From Frankiales bacterium (lineage in GTDB: Bacteria; Actinomycetota; Actinomycetes; Mycobacteriales; SCTD01), in assembly GCA_025966295.1 (NCBI GenBank), contig JAOPVD010000073.1, forward strand, positions 1-13,547: a DNA stretch of 13,547 bases. The letters are read 5' to 3'. Below are positions 7,835 through 13,547 of this stretch, one piece after another (position 1 is the first letter of the stretch; every line of letters starts with the position of its first letter). Made by a program: the position numbers and the translations under genes. The notes beneath the pieces are model-generated. The model had not been told where the DNA came from and did no database searches. It saw nothing but the letters and a program-made list of their open reading frames with translations.

Positions 7835-8571
7835 GCCGGCCACCCCGGGTGCTGTCTGCGGGACCCAAGCTGGCCGCCAGGGCCAAGGCCTCCCGCCGGG
7901 ACCGCCGGCAGACCTGGCTCCGGCGGCTCGCGTGGGCGTCGACCGGTGTGGTCCCGCTGCTGCTGCTCGGGTGGGTGCTGCTGTTCTCCTCGCTGTTCGC
8001 CGTGCAGAAGGTGCTGGTGTCGGGGGAGAGCCGGCTGTCCGCGCAGGTGGAGCAGGCTGCGGCGTTCGTACGCGGCACCCCGCTGGCCAGGGTCGACACC
8101 GGCTCGGTGGCCCGCCGCATCGAGGCGCTGCGCCAGGTCGACCACGTCACCGTGACCCGCAGCTGGCCCGATTCCCTGAAGGTCACCGTCGTGGAGCGGG
8201 TGCCGGTGGTGGCCGTCCCGCGCGGCGGGTCGCTGGTGCTGCTCGACGCCCTCGGCGTCCAGATCGAGACCGTCGCCACCGCCCCCAAGGGGGTCTACCG
8301 GCTCGAGGTCGGCTCGCCCGGCAAGGAGGATGCCGCCACCCGCGCGGCGCTGACGGTGCTGCAGCAGCTGCCGACGGCGCTGCGGGTTCGGCTCGGCTCG
8401 GTGCGCGCGCCGTCCGCCGAGCAGGTGACGCTGGTGCTCCGCGACGGCCGCCAGGTGCTCTGGGGCGGCGCCGACAACAGCTCCGGCAAGGCCGCTGCCG
8501 CGCTGGCCCTGCTCAAGATGCCCGGCCGCGTGTTCGACGTCAGCGCGCCCGGCGTCGTCACCCGCCGCTGA
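7831..8571 (+). CDS. ftsQ: Cell division protein FtsQ (POTRA domain)
   Basis: FtsQ is a single-pass membrane protein that scaffolds the divisome through FtsB and FtsL. The 246-residue product has a basic cytoplasmic N-terminus (about 1-33, rich in Arg and Lys), one membrane helix at about 34-56 (WASTGVVPLLLLGWVLLFSS), a POTRA-type segment beginning FAVQKVLVSGESRLS (to about 125, including SWPDSLKVTVVERVPV), then a FtsQ-type domain ending GRVFDVSAPGVVTRR. It lacks a long C-terminal extension. GTG 7831 overlaps the murC stop. It is the last gene of the overlapping chain; its stop codon lies in the loop of a 7-bp hairpin (8562-8579), and 70 nt separate it from the diguanylate cyclase gene. Confidence 0.95.
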   Translation: MSRPPRVLSAGPKLAARAKASRRDRRQTWLRRLAWASTGVVPLLLLGWVLLFSSLFAVQKVLVSGESRLSAQVEQAAAFVRGTPLARVDTGSVARRIEALRQVDHVTVTRSWPDSLKVTVVERVPVVAVPRGGSLVLLDALGVQIETVATAPKGVYRLEVGSPGKEDAATRAALTVLQQLPTALRVRLGSVRAPSAEQVTLVLRDGRQVLWGGADNSSGKAAAALALLKMPGRVFDVSAPGVVTRR

Positions 8572-8579
8572 CGCGGCGG
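8562..8579 (+). other. Perfect 7-bp GC hairpin spanning the ftsQ stop codon
   Basis: CCGCCGC (8562-8568) pairs exactly with GCGGCGG (8573-8579) around a 4-nt TGAC loop that contains the ftsQ stop (TGA 8569-8571). No T-tract follows, so it is not a canonical intrinsic terminator. It could slow release, act in RNA stability, or be a by-product of GC-rich Arg codons. It does mark the end of the tightly overlapped gene chain. Confidence 0.35.
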
Positions 8580-8641
8580 CACGGGACGCGGCCGCCCGGC
8601 GTTGCTGGGACAGAAGGGCACCGGCACGTGGCGAGAGCGCT

Positions 8642-9622
8642 GTGGCGGGGCAGGAAGACGGTCAGGAGGTGGGCGGCATCACTGGCGTGGAACGGAGCAC
8701 GGACCGGGCCGAGCAGGCCCGGCAGACGATGCATGCCCTGGCCACCAGTCCCGACGTGTTCGAGACCTTCTTCGACCAGGCGAGCATCGGCCTCGGGCTC
8801 GCCGACCTGTCCACCCGCTACGTCCGGGTCAACCAGACCTACGCCGAGCTGCTCGGCCGGGCGCCGGAGGACCTGGTGGGGGTGCCGTTCTCGCAGGTGC
8901 TGCACCCCGACGACCGCGACAGGGACCGGTCCCGGATCGCCCTGCTGCTGTCCGGCCAGGAGCACGCGCTGCAGGCCGAGGAGCGCTACGTCGACCCGCA
9001 CGGCCGGACGCTCTGGGTCCTGCACGGCGTGACGGTGGTGCCCGGTGCCGACGGGAAGCCGGCCTGGTTCGCCGTCAGCGCGCAGGACATCACCGAGCGC
9101 CGTCGGGTCGAGGCCGAGCTGCGTGCCCTCACCGCCACCCTCACCGAGCGGGCGGTGCGCGACCCGCTCACGGGCCTGGCCAACCGGATCCTCATGGAGG
9201 AGCGGCTGCGGTCGGTGCTGTCCCGGGACGCGCGGTCCGGGCAGACCACGGCGGTGCTGTTCCTGGACCTCGACGGCTTCAAGGCCGTCAACGACGTGCA
9301 CGGCCACGCCGTCGGTGACCAGGTCCTGCGGACCGTCGCGGACCGGCTCGCGGCCGTGGTGCGGCCCTCCGACACCATCGCGCGCCTGGGCGGCGACGAG
9401 TTCGTGGTGCTGGTCGAGGGCGCCACCCAGGACGCGGTCGACAGCCTGGTCAAGCGCCTGCAGACCGCGGTGGGGGAGCCGATCGCAACCCTCGACCTCG
9501 AGGTAGGGGTGAGCATCGGCGTCGCGCTCTCGCACGGCGGGGAGAGCGACGCCGGCACCCTCCTGGGCCTGGCGGACAAGGACATGTACGCCGTGAAGCG
9601 CCGACCGCGACCTGCGCCGTAA
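8642..9622 (+). CDS. PAS-GGDEF diguanylate cyclase inserted between ftsQ and ftsZ
   Basis: This is a predicted soluble sensor enzyme that makes cyclic di-GMP from two GTP. With the GTG at 8642 it is 326 aa. GTG 8687 (V16) is in frame and lies 16 nt after an AGGAGG at 8664-8669, so the true start is uncertain by 15 codons. A PAS domain covers about 40-150 (FDQASIGLGLADL, LHPDDRDRDR, DITERRRVEAELRAL). The GGDEF domain covers about 156-322: RDPLTGLANR, LDLDGFKAVNDVHGHAVGD, and the intact active site GGDEF at 250-254. RPSD (241-244), exactly five residues before it, matches the RxxD allosteric I-site, so product feedback inhibition is expected. No membrane helix, EAL or HD-GYP domain is seen. It is not a usual dcw gene; its place beside ftsZ suggests, but does not prove, a link of c-di-GMP to division. 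Confidence 0.93.
   Translation: MAGQEDGQEVGGITGVERSTDRAEQARQTMHALATSPDVFETFFDQASIGLGLADLSTRYVRVNQTYAELLGRAPEDLVGVPFSQVLHPDDRDRDRSRIALLLSGQEHALQAEERYVDPHGRTLWVLHGVTVVPGADGKPAWFAVSAQDITERRRVEAELRALTATLTERAVRDPLTGLANRILMEERLRSVLSRDARSGQTTAVLFLDLDGFKAVNDVHGHAVGDQVLRTVADRLAAVVRPSDTIARLGGDEFVVLVEGATQDAVDSLVKRLQTAVGEPIATLDLEVGVSIGVALSHGGESDAGTLLGLADKDMYAVKRRPRPAP
8664..8669 (+). promoter_or_regulatory. AGGAGG ribosome-binding-like site inside the annotated 5' end of the diguanylate cyclase gene
   Basis: This is a near-perfect anti-SD match within the first codons of the longest frame. It is 16 nt ahead of the in-frame GTG at 8687, a rather long spacing. It raises the chance that translation starts at 8687 and that the first 15 residues of the longest form are not made. 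The 8642 GTG has only weak purine-rich sequence upstream. Confidence 0.35.
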
Positions 9623-9644
9623 CGGCCGACTCCGGTGCGTCGGG

Positions 9645-9674
9645 TTGACCCGCGAAGGGACCGACCCATAACGT
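9645..9674 (+). promoter_or_regulatory. ftsZ: Candidate sigma-70-type promoter for ftsZ
   Basis: TTGACC (9645-9650) and TAACGT (9669-9674, matching TAnnnT) are separated by 18 nt in the 224-nt gap between the diguanylate cyclase gene and ftsZ. The segment from about 9667 to 9711 is clearly less GC-rich than the rest of the window, as expected of a promoter. Initiation would be near 9681, giving a leader of about 165 nt. A second perfect TTGACA at 9691-9696 has no convincing -10 at 16-19 nt. ftsZ in actinobacteria is known to have its own promoters in this position. A GACAC at 9787-9791 resembles the WhiA core, but a 5-mer alone is weak. Confidence 0.45.
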
Positions 9675-9721
9675 CTCGCCTAACCACAGGTTGACATAAC
9701 TGTAAGCGTCTACCTGAGGCT

Positions 9722-9743
9722 GAGGGTCGGGAGACCGTCCCTC
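9722..9743 (+). promoter_or_regulatory. GNRA-capped hairpin in the ftsZ leader
   Basis: GAGGG (9722-9726) pairs with CCCTC (9739-9743). A T-T mismatch follows, then CGG (9728-9730) pairs with CCG (9735-9737), closing on a GAGA tetraloop (9731-9734). It lies about 100 nt before the ftsZ start, too far to mask the ribosome site directly, and has no T-tract. It may affect leader RNA stability or bind a protein; this is inference from base pairing only. Confidence 0.35.
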
Positions 9744-9846
9744 GCAGCACCCTCCCTTCCGGATCGCGGCGTCTTCCCTGCGTCACGACACGGCCGCTGC
9801 ACATGCGACGCACCGACCCGCTCCCGACCGAAGGGCCTCGTTTCCA

Positions 9847-11004
9847 GTGGCAGCTCCGCAGAACTACCTCGCCGTCATCAAGGTGGTCGGCATCGGCGGT
9901 GGCGGCGTCAACGCCGTCAACCGGATGATCGAGGTGGGCCTCAAGGGCGTCGAGTTCATCGCCATCAACACCGACGCCCAGGCGCTGCTCATGTCGGACG
10001 CCGACGTGAAGCTCGACATCGGACGTGAGCTCACCCGTGGCCTCGGTGCCGGCGCGGCTCCCGACGTCGGCCGGCAGGCGGCCGAGGACCACCGCGAGGA
10101 GATCGAGGAGGTCCTCAAGGGGGCCGACATGGTCTTCGTGACGGCCGGCGAGGGCGGCGGCACCGGCACCGGTGGTGCCCCGGTCGTGGCCAGCGTGGCC
10201 CGCTCGCTCGGTGCCCTGACCATCGGCGTCGTGACCCGGCCGTTCTCCTTCGAGGGCCGCCGCCGCGCGGGCCAGGCCGAGGAGGGCATCGAGGCGCTGC
10301 GCGCCGACGTCGACACCCTCATCGTCATCCCCAACGACCGGCTGCTGTCGATCAGCGACAAGCAGGTCAGCGTCATGGACGCGTTCAAGAGCGCCGACCA
10401 GGTGCTGCTGTCGGGTGTGCAGGGCATCACCGACCTCATCAAGACCCCGGGCCTGATCAACCTGGACTTCGCCGACGTGAAGTCGGTCATGTCCGGTGCC
10501 GGCTCGGCGCTCATGGGCATCGGCTCGGCCCGCGGTGAGGACCGCTCCGTCGTGGCGGCCGAGATGGCCATCGCGAGCCCGCTGCTCGAGGCCAGCATGG
10601 ACGGTGCGCACGGCGTGCTGCTGTCGATCTCCGGTGGCAGCGACCTCGGCCTGTTCGAGATCAACGAGGCCGCGCAGCTCGTCGCCGACGCCGCGCACCC
10701 GGACGCCAACATCATCTTCGGTGCCGTCATCGACGATGCCCTCGGCGACGAGGTGCGTGTCACGGTCATCGCCGCCGGCTTCGACGCCGGGGCGCCGACC
10801 ACCAAGCGCTTCGAGCCGCGCCGCCAGGTGGCCCCGCCCGAGCCGGAGCCGCAGCCGGCCTACGACCAGCCCGTCGTCCGCTCCGAGCCGGCCCGCTCCG
10901 AGCCGCGCTACACCCCGCCGCCGGCGCCCGCCGCGCAGCCCGAGCGCCCGCGTCGCACCGTCGTGTTCGAGGACGACCTCGACGTGCCCGACTTCCTGAA
11001 GTAG
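9847..11004 (+). CDS. ftsZ: Cell division GTPase FtsZ
   Basis: FtsZ is the tubulin-like GTPase that forms the Z-ring. The 385-aa product starts at GTG 9847, giving MAAPQNYLAVIKVVGIGGGG, the standard actinobacterial N-terminus, with AAGGG at 9831-9835 as a likely ribosome site. Motifs: T1 loop GGGGVNAVN (17-25), tubulin signature GGGTGTG (103-109), NDRLL, and T7 loop NLDFAD with N205, D207 and D210 for catalysis across the dimer interface. The globular domain ends near 317 (VIAAGF). A Pro/Arg/Glu-rich linker of about 55 residues leads to the acidic C-terminal peptide FEDDLDVPDFLK (374-385), the docking site for partners such as SepF. Residue 71 is Ala in GAGAAPDVG where many FtsZ have Asn; this site also varies in mycobacteria. 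The own promoter region upstream and the 3-nt gap to pgeF suggest co-transcription downstream. Confidence 0.99.
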   Translation: MAAPQNYLAVIKVVGIGGGGVNAVNRMIEVGLKGVEFIAINTDAQALLMSDADVKLDIGRELTRGLGAGAAPDVGRQAAEDHREEIEEVLKGADMVFVTAGEGGGTGTGGAPVVASVARSLGALTIGVVTRPFSFEGRRRAGQAEEGIEALRADVDTLIVIPNDRLLSISDKQVSVMDAFKSADQVLLSGVQGITDLIKTPGLINLDFADVKSVMSGAGSALMGIGSARGEDRSVVAAEMAIASPLLEASMDGAHGVLLSISGGSDLGLFEINEAAQLVADAAHPDANIIFGAVIDDALGDEVRVTVIAAGFDAGAPTTKRFEPRRQVAPPEPEPQPAYDQPVVRSEPARSEPRYTPPPAPAAQPERPRRTVVFEDDLDVPDFLK

Positions 11005-11007
11005 GTC

Positions 11008-11733
11008 GTGCTCGACCTGCTCGACGCGGGTCTGCCGGCCCCGGCACGAGGCGTCTTCACCACCCGCCAGGGGGGCGTCAGCCTGCCGCCCTGGGACAGC
11101 CTCAACCTCGCGGTGCACGTCGACGACGCGCACGCCAAGGTGGTCCGCAACCGGGTGCTGCTGGCCGAGCAGCTCGGCGTCGAGGGCCTCGCCTTCGGCA
11201 AGCAGGTGCACGGCAGCGGCGTCCGCGTCGTGAAGGGCCTCAGCAACAAGACCACCCGCGGGCTCGATGACACCGACGGCCTCGTCACCACCACACCGGG
11301 CGTGGCCCTCGTGATGATGGGCGCCGACTGCCTACCCGTGCTCCTGGCCGCGGACGGCGTGGTCGGCGTCGCGCACGTCGGCCGGCCGGGACTGGCCAAG
11401 GGCGTGCTGCCCGAGCTGGTCCGCGTCATGCGCGAGCAGGGCGCCGGCGAGCTGACCGCGGTCCTGGGCCCCGGCATCTGCGGGCGCTGCTACGAGGTGC
11501 CGGCCAGCATGGCGGGCGAGGTGGAGAAGGCGGCCCCCGGCAGCCGGTCCACGACCCGGCAGGGCACCACCTCGGTCGACCTCACGGCGGGCGCCACCGC
11601 CCAGCTCGCGCGGGTCGGTGTCACCGTCGTCAGCTCGGTCGGTGGCTGCACGCTGGAGCAGCCGGACCGCTTCTTCTCCTACCGACGCGACGGCCGGACC
11701 GGCCGGCACGCCGGCGTCGTCTGGTTGCCGTGA
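11008..11733 (+). CDS. pgeF: Peptidoglycan editing factor PgeF (YfiH/laccase-domain family)
   Basis: PgeF belongs to the YfiH/YlmD copper-oxidoreductase-fold family. Members have been described as multi-copper polyphenol oxidases, purine nucleoside-acting enzymes and, in E. coli, an editor that removes wrongly built UDP-MurNAc-amino acid precursors. The 241-aa protein keeps the metal triad motifs: KQVHGSG (H68), GADCLPVLLA (C108) and VAHVGRPGL (H123). It also has LGPGICGRCYEVP and the closing FFSYRRDGRTGRHAGVVWLP. GRPG in place of GWRG is usual in actinobacteria. GTG 11008 is 3 nt after the ftsZ stop, and the stop overlaps yggS (GTGA, 11730-11733). Location after ftsZ is typical of Gram-positive dcw clusters and fits the editing role. 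Confidence 0.93.
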   Translation: MLDLLDAGLPAPARGVFTTRQGGVSLPPWDSLNLAVHVDDAHAKVVRNRVLLAEQLGVEGLAFGKQVHGSGVRVVKGLSNKTTRGLDDTDGLVTTTPGVALVMMGADCLPVLLAADGVVGVAHVGRPGLAKGVLPELVRVMREQGAGELTAVLGPGICGRCYEVPASMAGEVEKAAPGSRSTTRQGTTSVDLTAGATAQLARVGVTVVSSVGGCTLEQPDRFFSYRRDGRTGRHAGVVWLP

Positions 11734-12419
11734 GCCGCCGGGACGAGCTGGCCCGCAACCTGGCCGCCGTCGAGCAGCGGATCGGGTCCGCCTGCGCCGC
11801 CGCGGGCCGGGCTCGCGACGAGGTGACGCTGGTGGCGGTCACCAAGACCTGGCCGGCCTCCGACGCGCAGCTGCTCGGCGAGCTTGGCGTCACGGACCTG
11901 GCCGAGAACCGCGACCAGGAGGCCCGCGCGAAGGCGGCGGTGGTGACCGGCGTGCGCTGGCACTTCGTCGGCACGCTGCAGACCAACAAGGCCCGCAGCG
12001 TCGCCGCCTACGCCCACGTCGTGCACTCGGTCGACCGGCCGGCGCTGGTCGAGGCCCTGGACGCCGGTGCCGCGCGCGCCGGCCGCGAGCTCGACGTCCT
12101 GCTCCAGGTCAGCCTCGACGCTGACCCGGCGCGCGGGGGAGCGCTGCCGGCCGACCTGGCGGCGCTGGCCGACCAGGTGGCCGGCTGCGACCGGCTGACC
12201 CTGCGCGGGCTGATGGCGGTCGCGCCTGTCGGTGCCGAGCCGGCTGCGGCCTTCGCCCGGCTGCAGGAGCTGCACGGCCGGCTGCGCGCCGTACACCCCG
12301 GGATGACGGTCCTGAGCGCGGGCATGAGCGGTGACCTGGAGCCGGCGATCGCGGCCGGCGCGACGCACGTGCGTGTCGGCACGGCCGTGTTGGGGCACCG
12401 AGCCACCGCGCTCCGGTAG
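11730..12419 (+). CDS. yggS: YggS family PLP-binding protein (PLPBP)
   Basis: YggS/PLPBP is a cytoplasmic fold-type III pyridoxal phosphate carrier involved in vitamin B6 and amino acid homeostasis; it has no established enzyme activity. The 229-aa protein has the PLP lysine in LVAVTKTWP (K39), then DLAENRDQEA (the actinobacterial form of GENRVQE), WHFVGTLQTNKAR, the SVDRP segment, QVSLDADPARGG, LRGLMAVAP, and the phosphate-binding LSAGMSGDLEPAIAAGATHVRVGTAVLG-type C-terminus. GTG 11730 overlaps the pgeF stop, so the two are probably coupled. It lies just upstream of sepF, as in many Gram-positive clusters, and its TAG stop is part of a possible -10 element for sepF. Confidence 0.96.
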   Translation: MSRRDELARNLAAVEQRIGSACAAAGRARDEVTLVAVTKTWPASDAQLLGELGVTDLAENRDQEARAKAAVVTGVRWHFVGTLQTNKARSVAAYAHVVHSVDRPALVEALDAGAARAGRELDVLLQVSLDADPARGGALPADLAALADQVAGCDRLTLRGLMAVAPVGAEPAAAFARLQELHGRLRAVHPGMTVLSAGMSGDLEPAIAAGATHVRVGTAVLGHRATALR

Positions 12420-12422
12420 GCT
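12417..12422 (+). promoter_or_regulatory. Possible -10 element for sepF-yggT
   Basis: TAGGCT, a common high-GC actinobacterial -10 form (TAnnnT), overlaps the yggS stop codon and lies about 40 nt before the sepF ATG. No good -35 is seen at 16-19 nt; TTGGGG upstream is 21 nt away. It may allow sepF transcription independent of ftsZ. The match is short and could be chance. Confidence 0.3.
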
Positions 12423-12448
12423 CCGAGTCAACTGGTCCGACCTCAGGC

Positions 12449-12454
12449 GAGGAG
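12449..12454 (+). promoter_or_regulatory. sepF: Strong ribosome binding site for sepF
   Basis: GAGGAG ends 6 nt before ATG 12461. This selects 12461 over the in-frame ATG at 12473 (M5). Unlike most genes in the cluster, sepF is not overlapped by its upstream neighbour and needs its own ribosome site. Confidence 0.7.
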
Positions 12455-12460
12455 CTCGAC

Positions 12461-13009
12461 ATGCCCGGCACGATGCGCAAGTTGGGCCTCTACCTCGGCC
12501 TGGTCGAGGACGACGAGCACGACCGCGACCGCTACGACCAGCAGTACGACGAGTACGCCGAGGACGAGGGCTACGAGGAGCCGGCGGTCCGGCGCTACCA
12601 GCCGTCCGCGGCCGCGGCTGCCCCCGCCACTGCGGCGACCCGCCGGTCGTTCGACACCAGCCCCCGCACCCACGGGGCCGTGGCGCTCGACACCGCACCC
12701 CGCCCGCAGGCCGTGCCGGCCTTCGAGGAGGGCTACCGGATCACCACGCTGCACCCGCACAGCTACAACGACGCGCGCGCCATCGGTGAGCACTTCCGCA
12801 CCGGCACCCCCGTGATCATGAACCTCACGGAGATGGACGACACCGACGCCAAGCGCCTCGTCGACTTCGCCGCCGGCCTCATCTTCGGCCTGCACGGTCG
12901 GATCGAGCGGGTGACCAACAAGGTCTTCCTGCTCTCGCCCGAGCACGTCGAGGTCACGGCGGAGGACAAGGCCCGCATCGTCGAGGGCGGCTTTTTCAAC
13001 CAGTCCTGA
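12461..13009 (+). CDS. sepF: Cell division protein SepF
   Basis: SepF anchors the FtsZ ring to the membrane and takes over the role of FtsA, which is absent here. The 182-aa protein has a short amphipathic N-terminus (MPGTMRKLGLYLGLVEDD, typical for actinobacterial SepF), a charged acidic and Tyr-rich stretch (about 17-45), a low-complexity Ala/Pro/Thr linker (about 46-88), and the conserved SepF core domain from about 92 to 178. The core includes YRITTLHPHSYNDAR, VIMNLTEMDD, KRLVDFAAGLIFGL and GRIERVTNKVFLLSPEHVEV, the region that dimerises and binds the FtsZ C-terminal peptide (present in this window as DDLDVPDFLK). All parts expected of the family are present. Confidence 0.96.
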   Translation: MPGTMRKLGLYLGLVEDDEHDRDRYDQQYDEYAEDEGYEEPAVRRYQPSAAAAAPATAATRRSFDTSPRTHGAVALDTAPRPQAVPAFEEGYRITTLHPHSYNDARAIGEHFRTGTPVIMNLTEMDDTDAKRLVDFAAGLIFGLHGRIERVTNKVFLLSPEHVEVTAEDKARIVEGGFFNQS

Positions 13010-13041
13010 TCGCGTCAACGCCTCTGCTGGAGCCTGCTCAC

Positions 13042-13326
13042 GTGTCGGTCGTCGCGTCCATCCTCTACTTCGTCCTGCTGGTCTTCCTGCTGCTCCTGAT
13101 CTTCCGCATGGTCATGGAGTACGTGTTCATGCTGGCCCGCGGCTACCGCCCGGGCGGGCCGGTCGCGATCGCGCTGGAGCTCTGCTACTCGGTGACCGAC
13201 CCGCCGCTCAAGGCGCTGCGCAAGGTCCTGCCGCCGCTGCGGATCGGCAACGTCGCGCTTGACCTGGGCTTCATCGTGCTGTTCCTCGTGACGAGCATCC
13301 TCATGCAGATCGTGGGCTCCCTGTGA
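13042..13326 (+). CDS. yggT: YggT family membrane protein
   Basis: This 94-residue protein has two hydrophobic segments, about 3-33 (VASILYFVLLVFLLLLIFRM and on) and about 68-92 (NVALDLGFIVLFLVTSILMQ). Between them lies a conserved loop with GYRPGGP and SVTDPPLKALRKVLPPLRIG, the YggT family hallmark (TDPxLxxxRxxxP). Its precise role is not settled; its constant place between sepF and divIVA in Gram-positives points to membrane support of division or polar growth. GTG 13042 is preceded by GGAG (13029-13032) at suitable spacing. It lies 32 nt after sepF and 31 nt before divIVA, probably in one transcript. Confidence 0.92.
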   Translation: MSVVASILYFVLLVFLLLLIFRMVMEYVFMLARGYRPGGPVAIALELCYSVTDPPLKALRKVLPPLRIGNVALDLGFIVLFLVTSILMQIVGSL

Positions 13327-13357
13327 TGACCCGCCCCACCGACAGGATGTGACCGGA

Positions 13358-13547
13358 GTGCCACTCACCCCGCAGGACGTCGCCAACAAGCTGTTCGGCA
13401 AGGAGTTCCGTGGCTACGCCATGGACGAGGTCGACGCCTTCCTCGACGAGATCGAGGCCGAGCTGAGCCGGCTGCTCACCGAGAACTCCCAGCTGGCCCA
13501 GCGCAGCGCGAGCGCCCCGGCCGCCCCGCCGGCGCCCGTGGCGGCAC
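13358..13547 (+). CDS. divIVA: DivIVA/Wag31 family polar scaffold protein, 3' truncated by window edge
   Basis: DivIVA proteins sense negative membrane curvature and, in actinobacteria, organise polar growth. Only 63 codons are visible, starting at GTG 13358 with AGGA at 13344-13347; the upstream ATG at 13347 is followed at once by a stop. The N-terminus MPLTPQDVANKLFGKEFRGY followed by DEVDAFLDEIEAELSRLL is the DivIVA lipid-binding and coiled-coil domain. F17 and R18 fall at the positions known in B. subtilis to insert into and contact the membrane. The segment FGKEFRGYAMDEVD is shorter than the FSKPPIGKRGYNEDEVD form of mycobacterial Wag31. A Pro/Ala-rich linker begins after about residue 47 (SASAPAAPPAPVAA), as expected between the two coiled-coil parts. 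The C-terminal part is outside the window. Confidence 0.95.
   Translation, partial: MPLTPQDVANKLFGKEFRGYAMDEVDAFLDEIEAELSRLLTENSQLAQRSASAPAAPPAPVAA

Noticed and set aside
7824..9032. 402-codon + strand frame across ftsQ and the 5' part of the diguanylate cyclase gene
   Set aside because: Its translation is Arg/Gly/Ala low-complexity and it overlaps two recognisable proteins in other frames.
9787..9791. GACAC resembling the WhiA core site upstream of ftsZ
   Set aside because: A single 5-mer is likely by chance in a 224-nt region; no second copy at a regular spacing was seen.
9803..9922. Short ATG frame in the ftsZ leader running into ftsZ out of frame
   Set aside because: It has no good ribosome site, overlaps the ftsZ start and shows no coding signal; an upstream ORF effect cannot be excluded but is not supported.
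8986..11211. 741-codon open frame on the - strand across the diguanylate cyclase, ftsZ and pgeF genes
   Set aside because: It is antisense to three clear genes, has biased low-complexity composition and no family pattern; such long antisense frames are expected in very GC-rich DNA. The same applies to the long - strand frames at 1365-2600, 2690-3883, 4027-5268, 5010-6410 and 6326-7843.
12363..12374. 12-bp perfect palindrome ACGCACGTGCGT near the end of yggS
   Set aside because: It falls on codons for the conserved THVR segment of YggS, so protein conservation explains it; there is no T-tract or promoter context.
1..13547. Mobile elements, CRISPR arrays, tRNA or rRNA genes, defence systems
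   Set aside because: Genes fill nearly the whole window with dcw-type coding sequence; no transposase, integrase, regularly spaced repeats or RNA gene signatures were seen.

Overview
The window is a stretch of a high-GC (roughly 70-75% by eye) actinobacterial chromosome covering most of a division and cell wall (dcw) cluster, all on the + strand. The pointers to Actinobacteria are the gene order (murE-mraY-murD-ftsW-murG-murC-ftsQ-ftsZ-pgeF-yggS-sepF-yggT-divIVA, with no ftsA), the FtsZ start and C-terminal tail, SepF in place of FtsA, and the many GTG starts with GTGA overlaps. The DNPR motif in MurE indicates meso-diaminopimelate peptidoglycan. I cannot name the genus.

Layout. Positions 1-8571 are one tightly packed unit: murE (5' end outside the window), a 123-codon MurF-C-domain-like gene, mraY, murD, ftsW, murG, murC and ftsQ. 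Every junction overlaps by 1-4 nt, so translation is probably coupled throughout. It encodes most of the cytoplasmic and lipid-linked precursor steps (UDP-MurNAc peptide assembly, lipid I, lipid II), the septal SEDS polymerase and the divisome protein FtsQ. Positions 8642-9622 hold a PAS-GGDEF diguanylate cyclase that is not a standard dcw member. A 224-nt intergenic region (9623-9846) with promoter-like sequences and a leader hairpin precedes ftsZ (9847-11004). Then come pgeF and yggS (overlapping), sepF, yggT and the first 63 codons of divIVA, which runs off the right end.

How they work together. MurC, MurD and MurE add the first three stem residues. MurF should add D-Ala-D-Ala, MraY and MurG make lipid I and lipid II, and FtsW polymerises at the septum set up by FtsZ, SepF and FtsQ. 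DivIVA and YggT are membrane or pole-associated partners. PgeF and YggS are peptidoglycan editing and PLP homeostasis proteins usually found beside ftsZ in Gram-positives.

Main anomalies. (1) The murF slot holds only a diverged MurF-like C-terminal domain with no ATP-binding domain, yet it is kept as an intact, translationally coupled reading frame. (2) An apparently active, product-inhibited diguanylate cyclase lies between ftsQ and ftsZ. (3) DivIVA has a short Bacillus-type FRGY membrane-binding segment instead of the longer loop of mycobacterial Wag31. (4) The ftsZ leader has a dyad over a TTGACA element, a tandem hexamer and a GNRA-capped hairpin. I saw no mobile element, CRISPR array, tRNA or rRNA.
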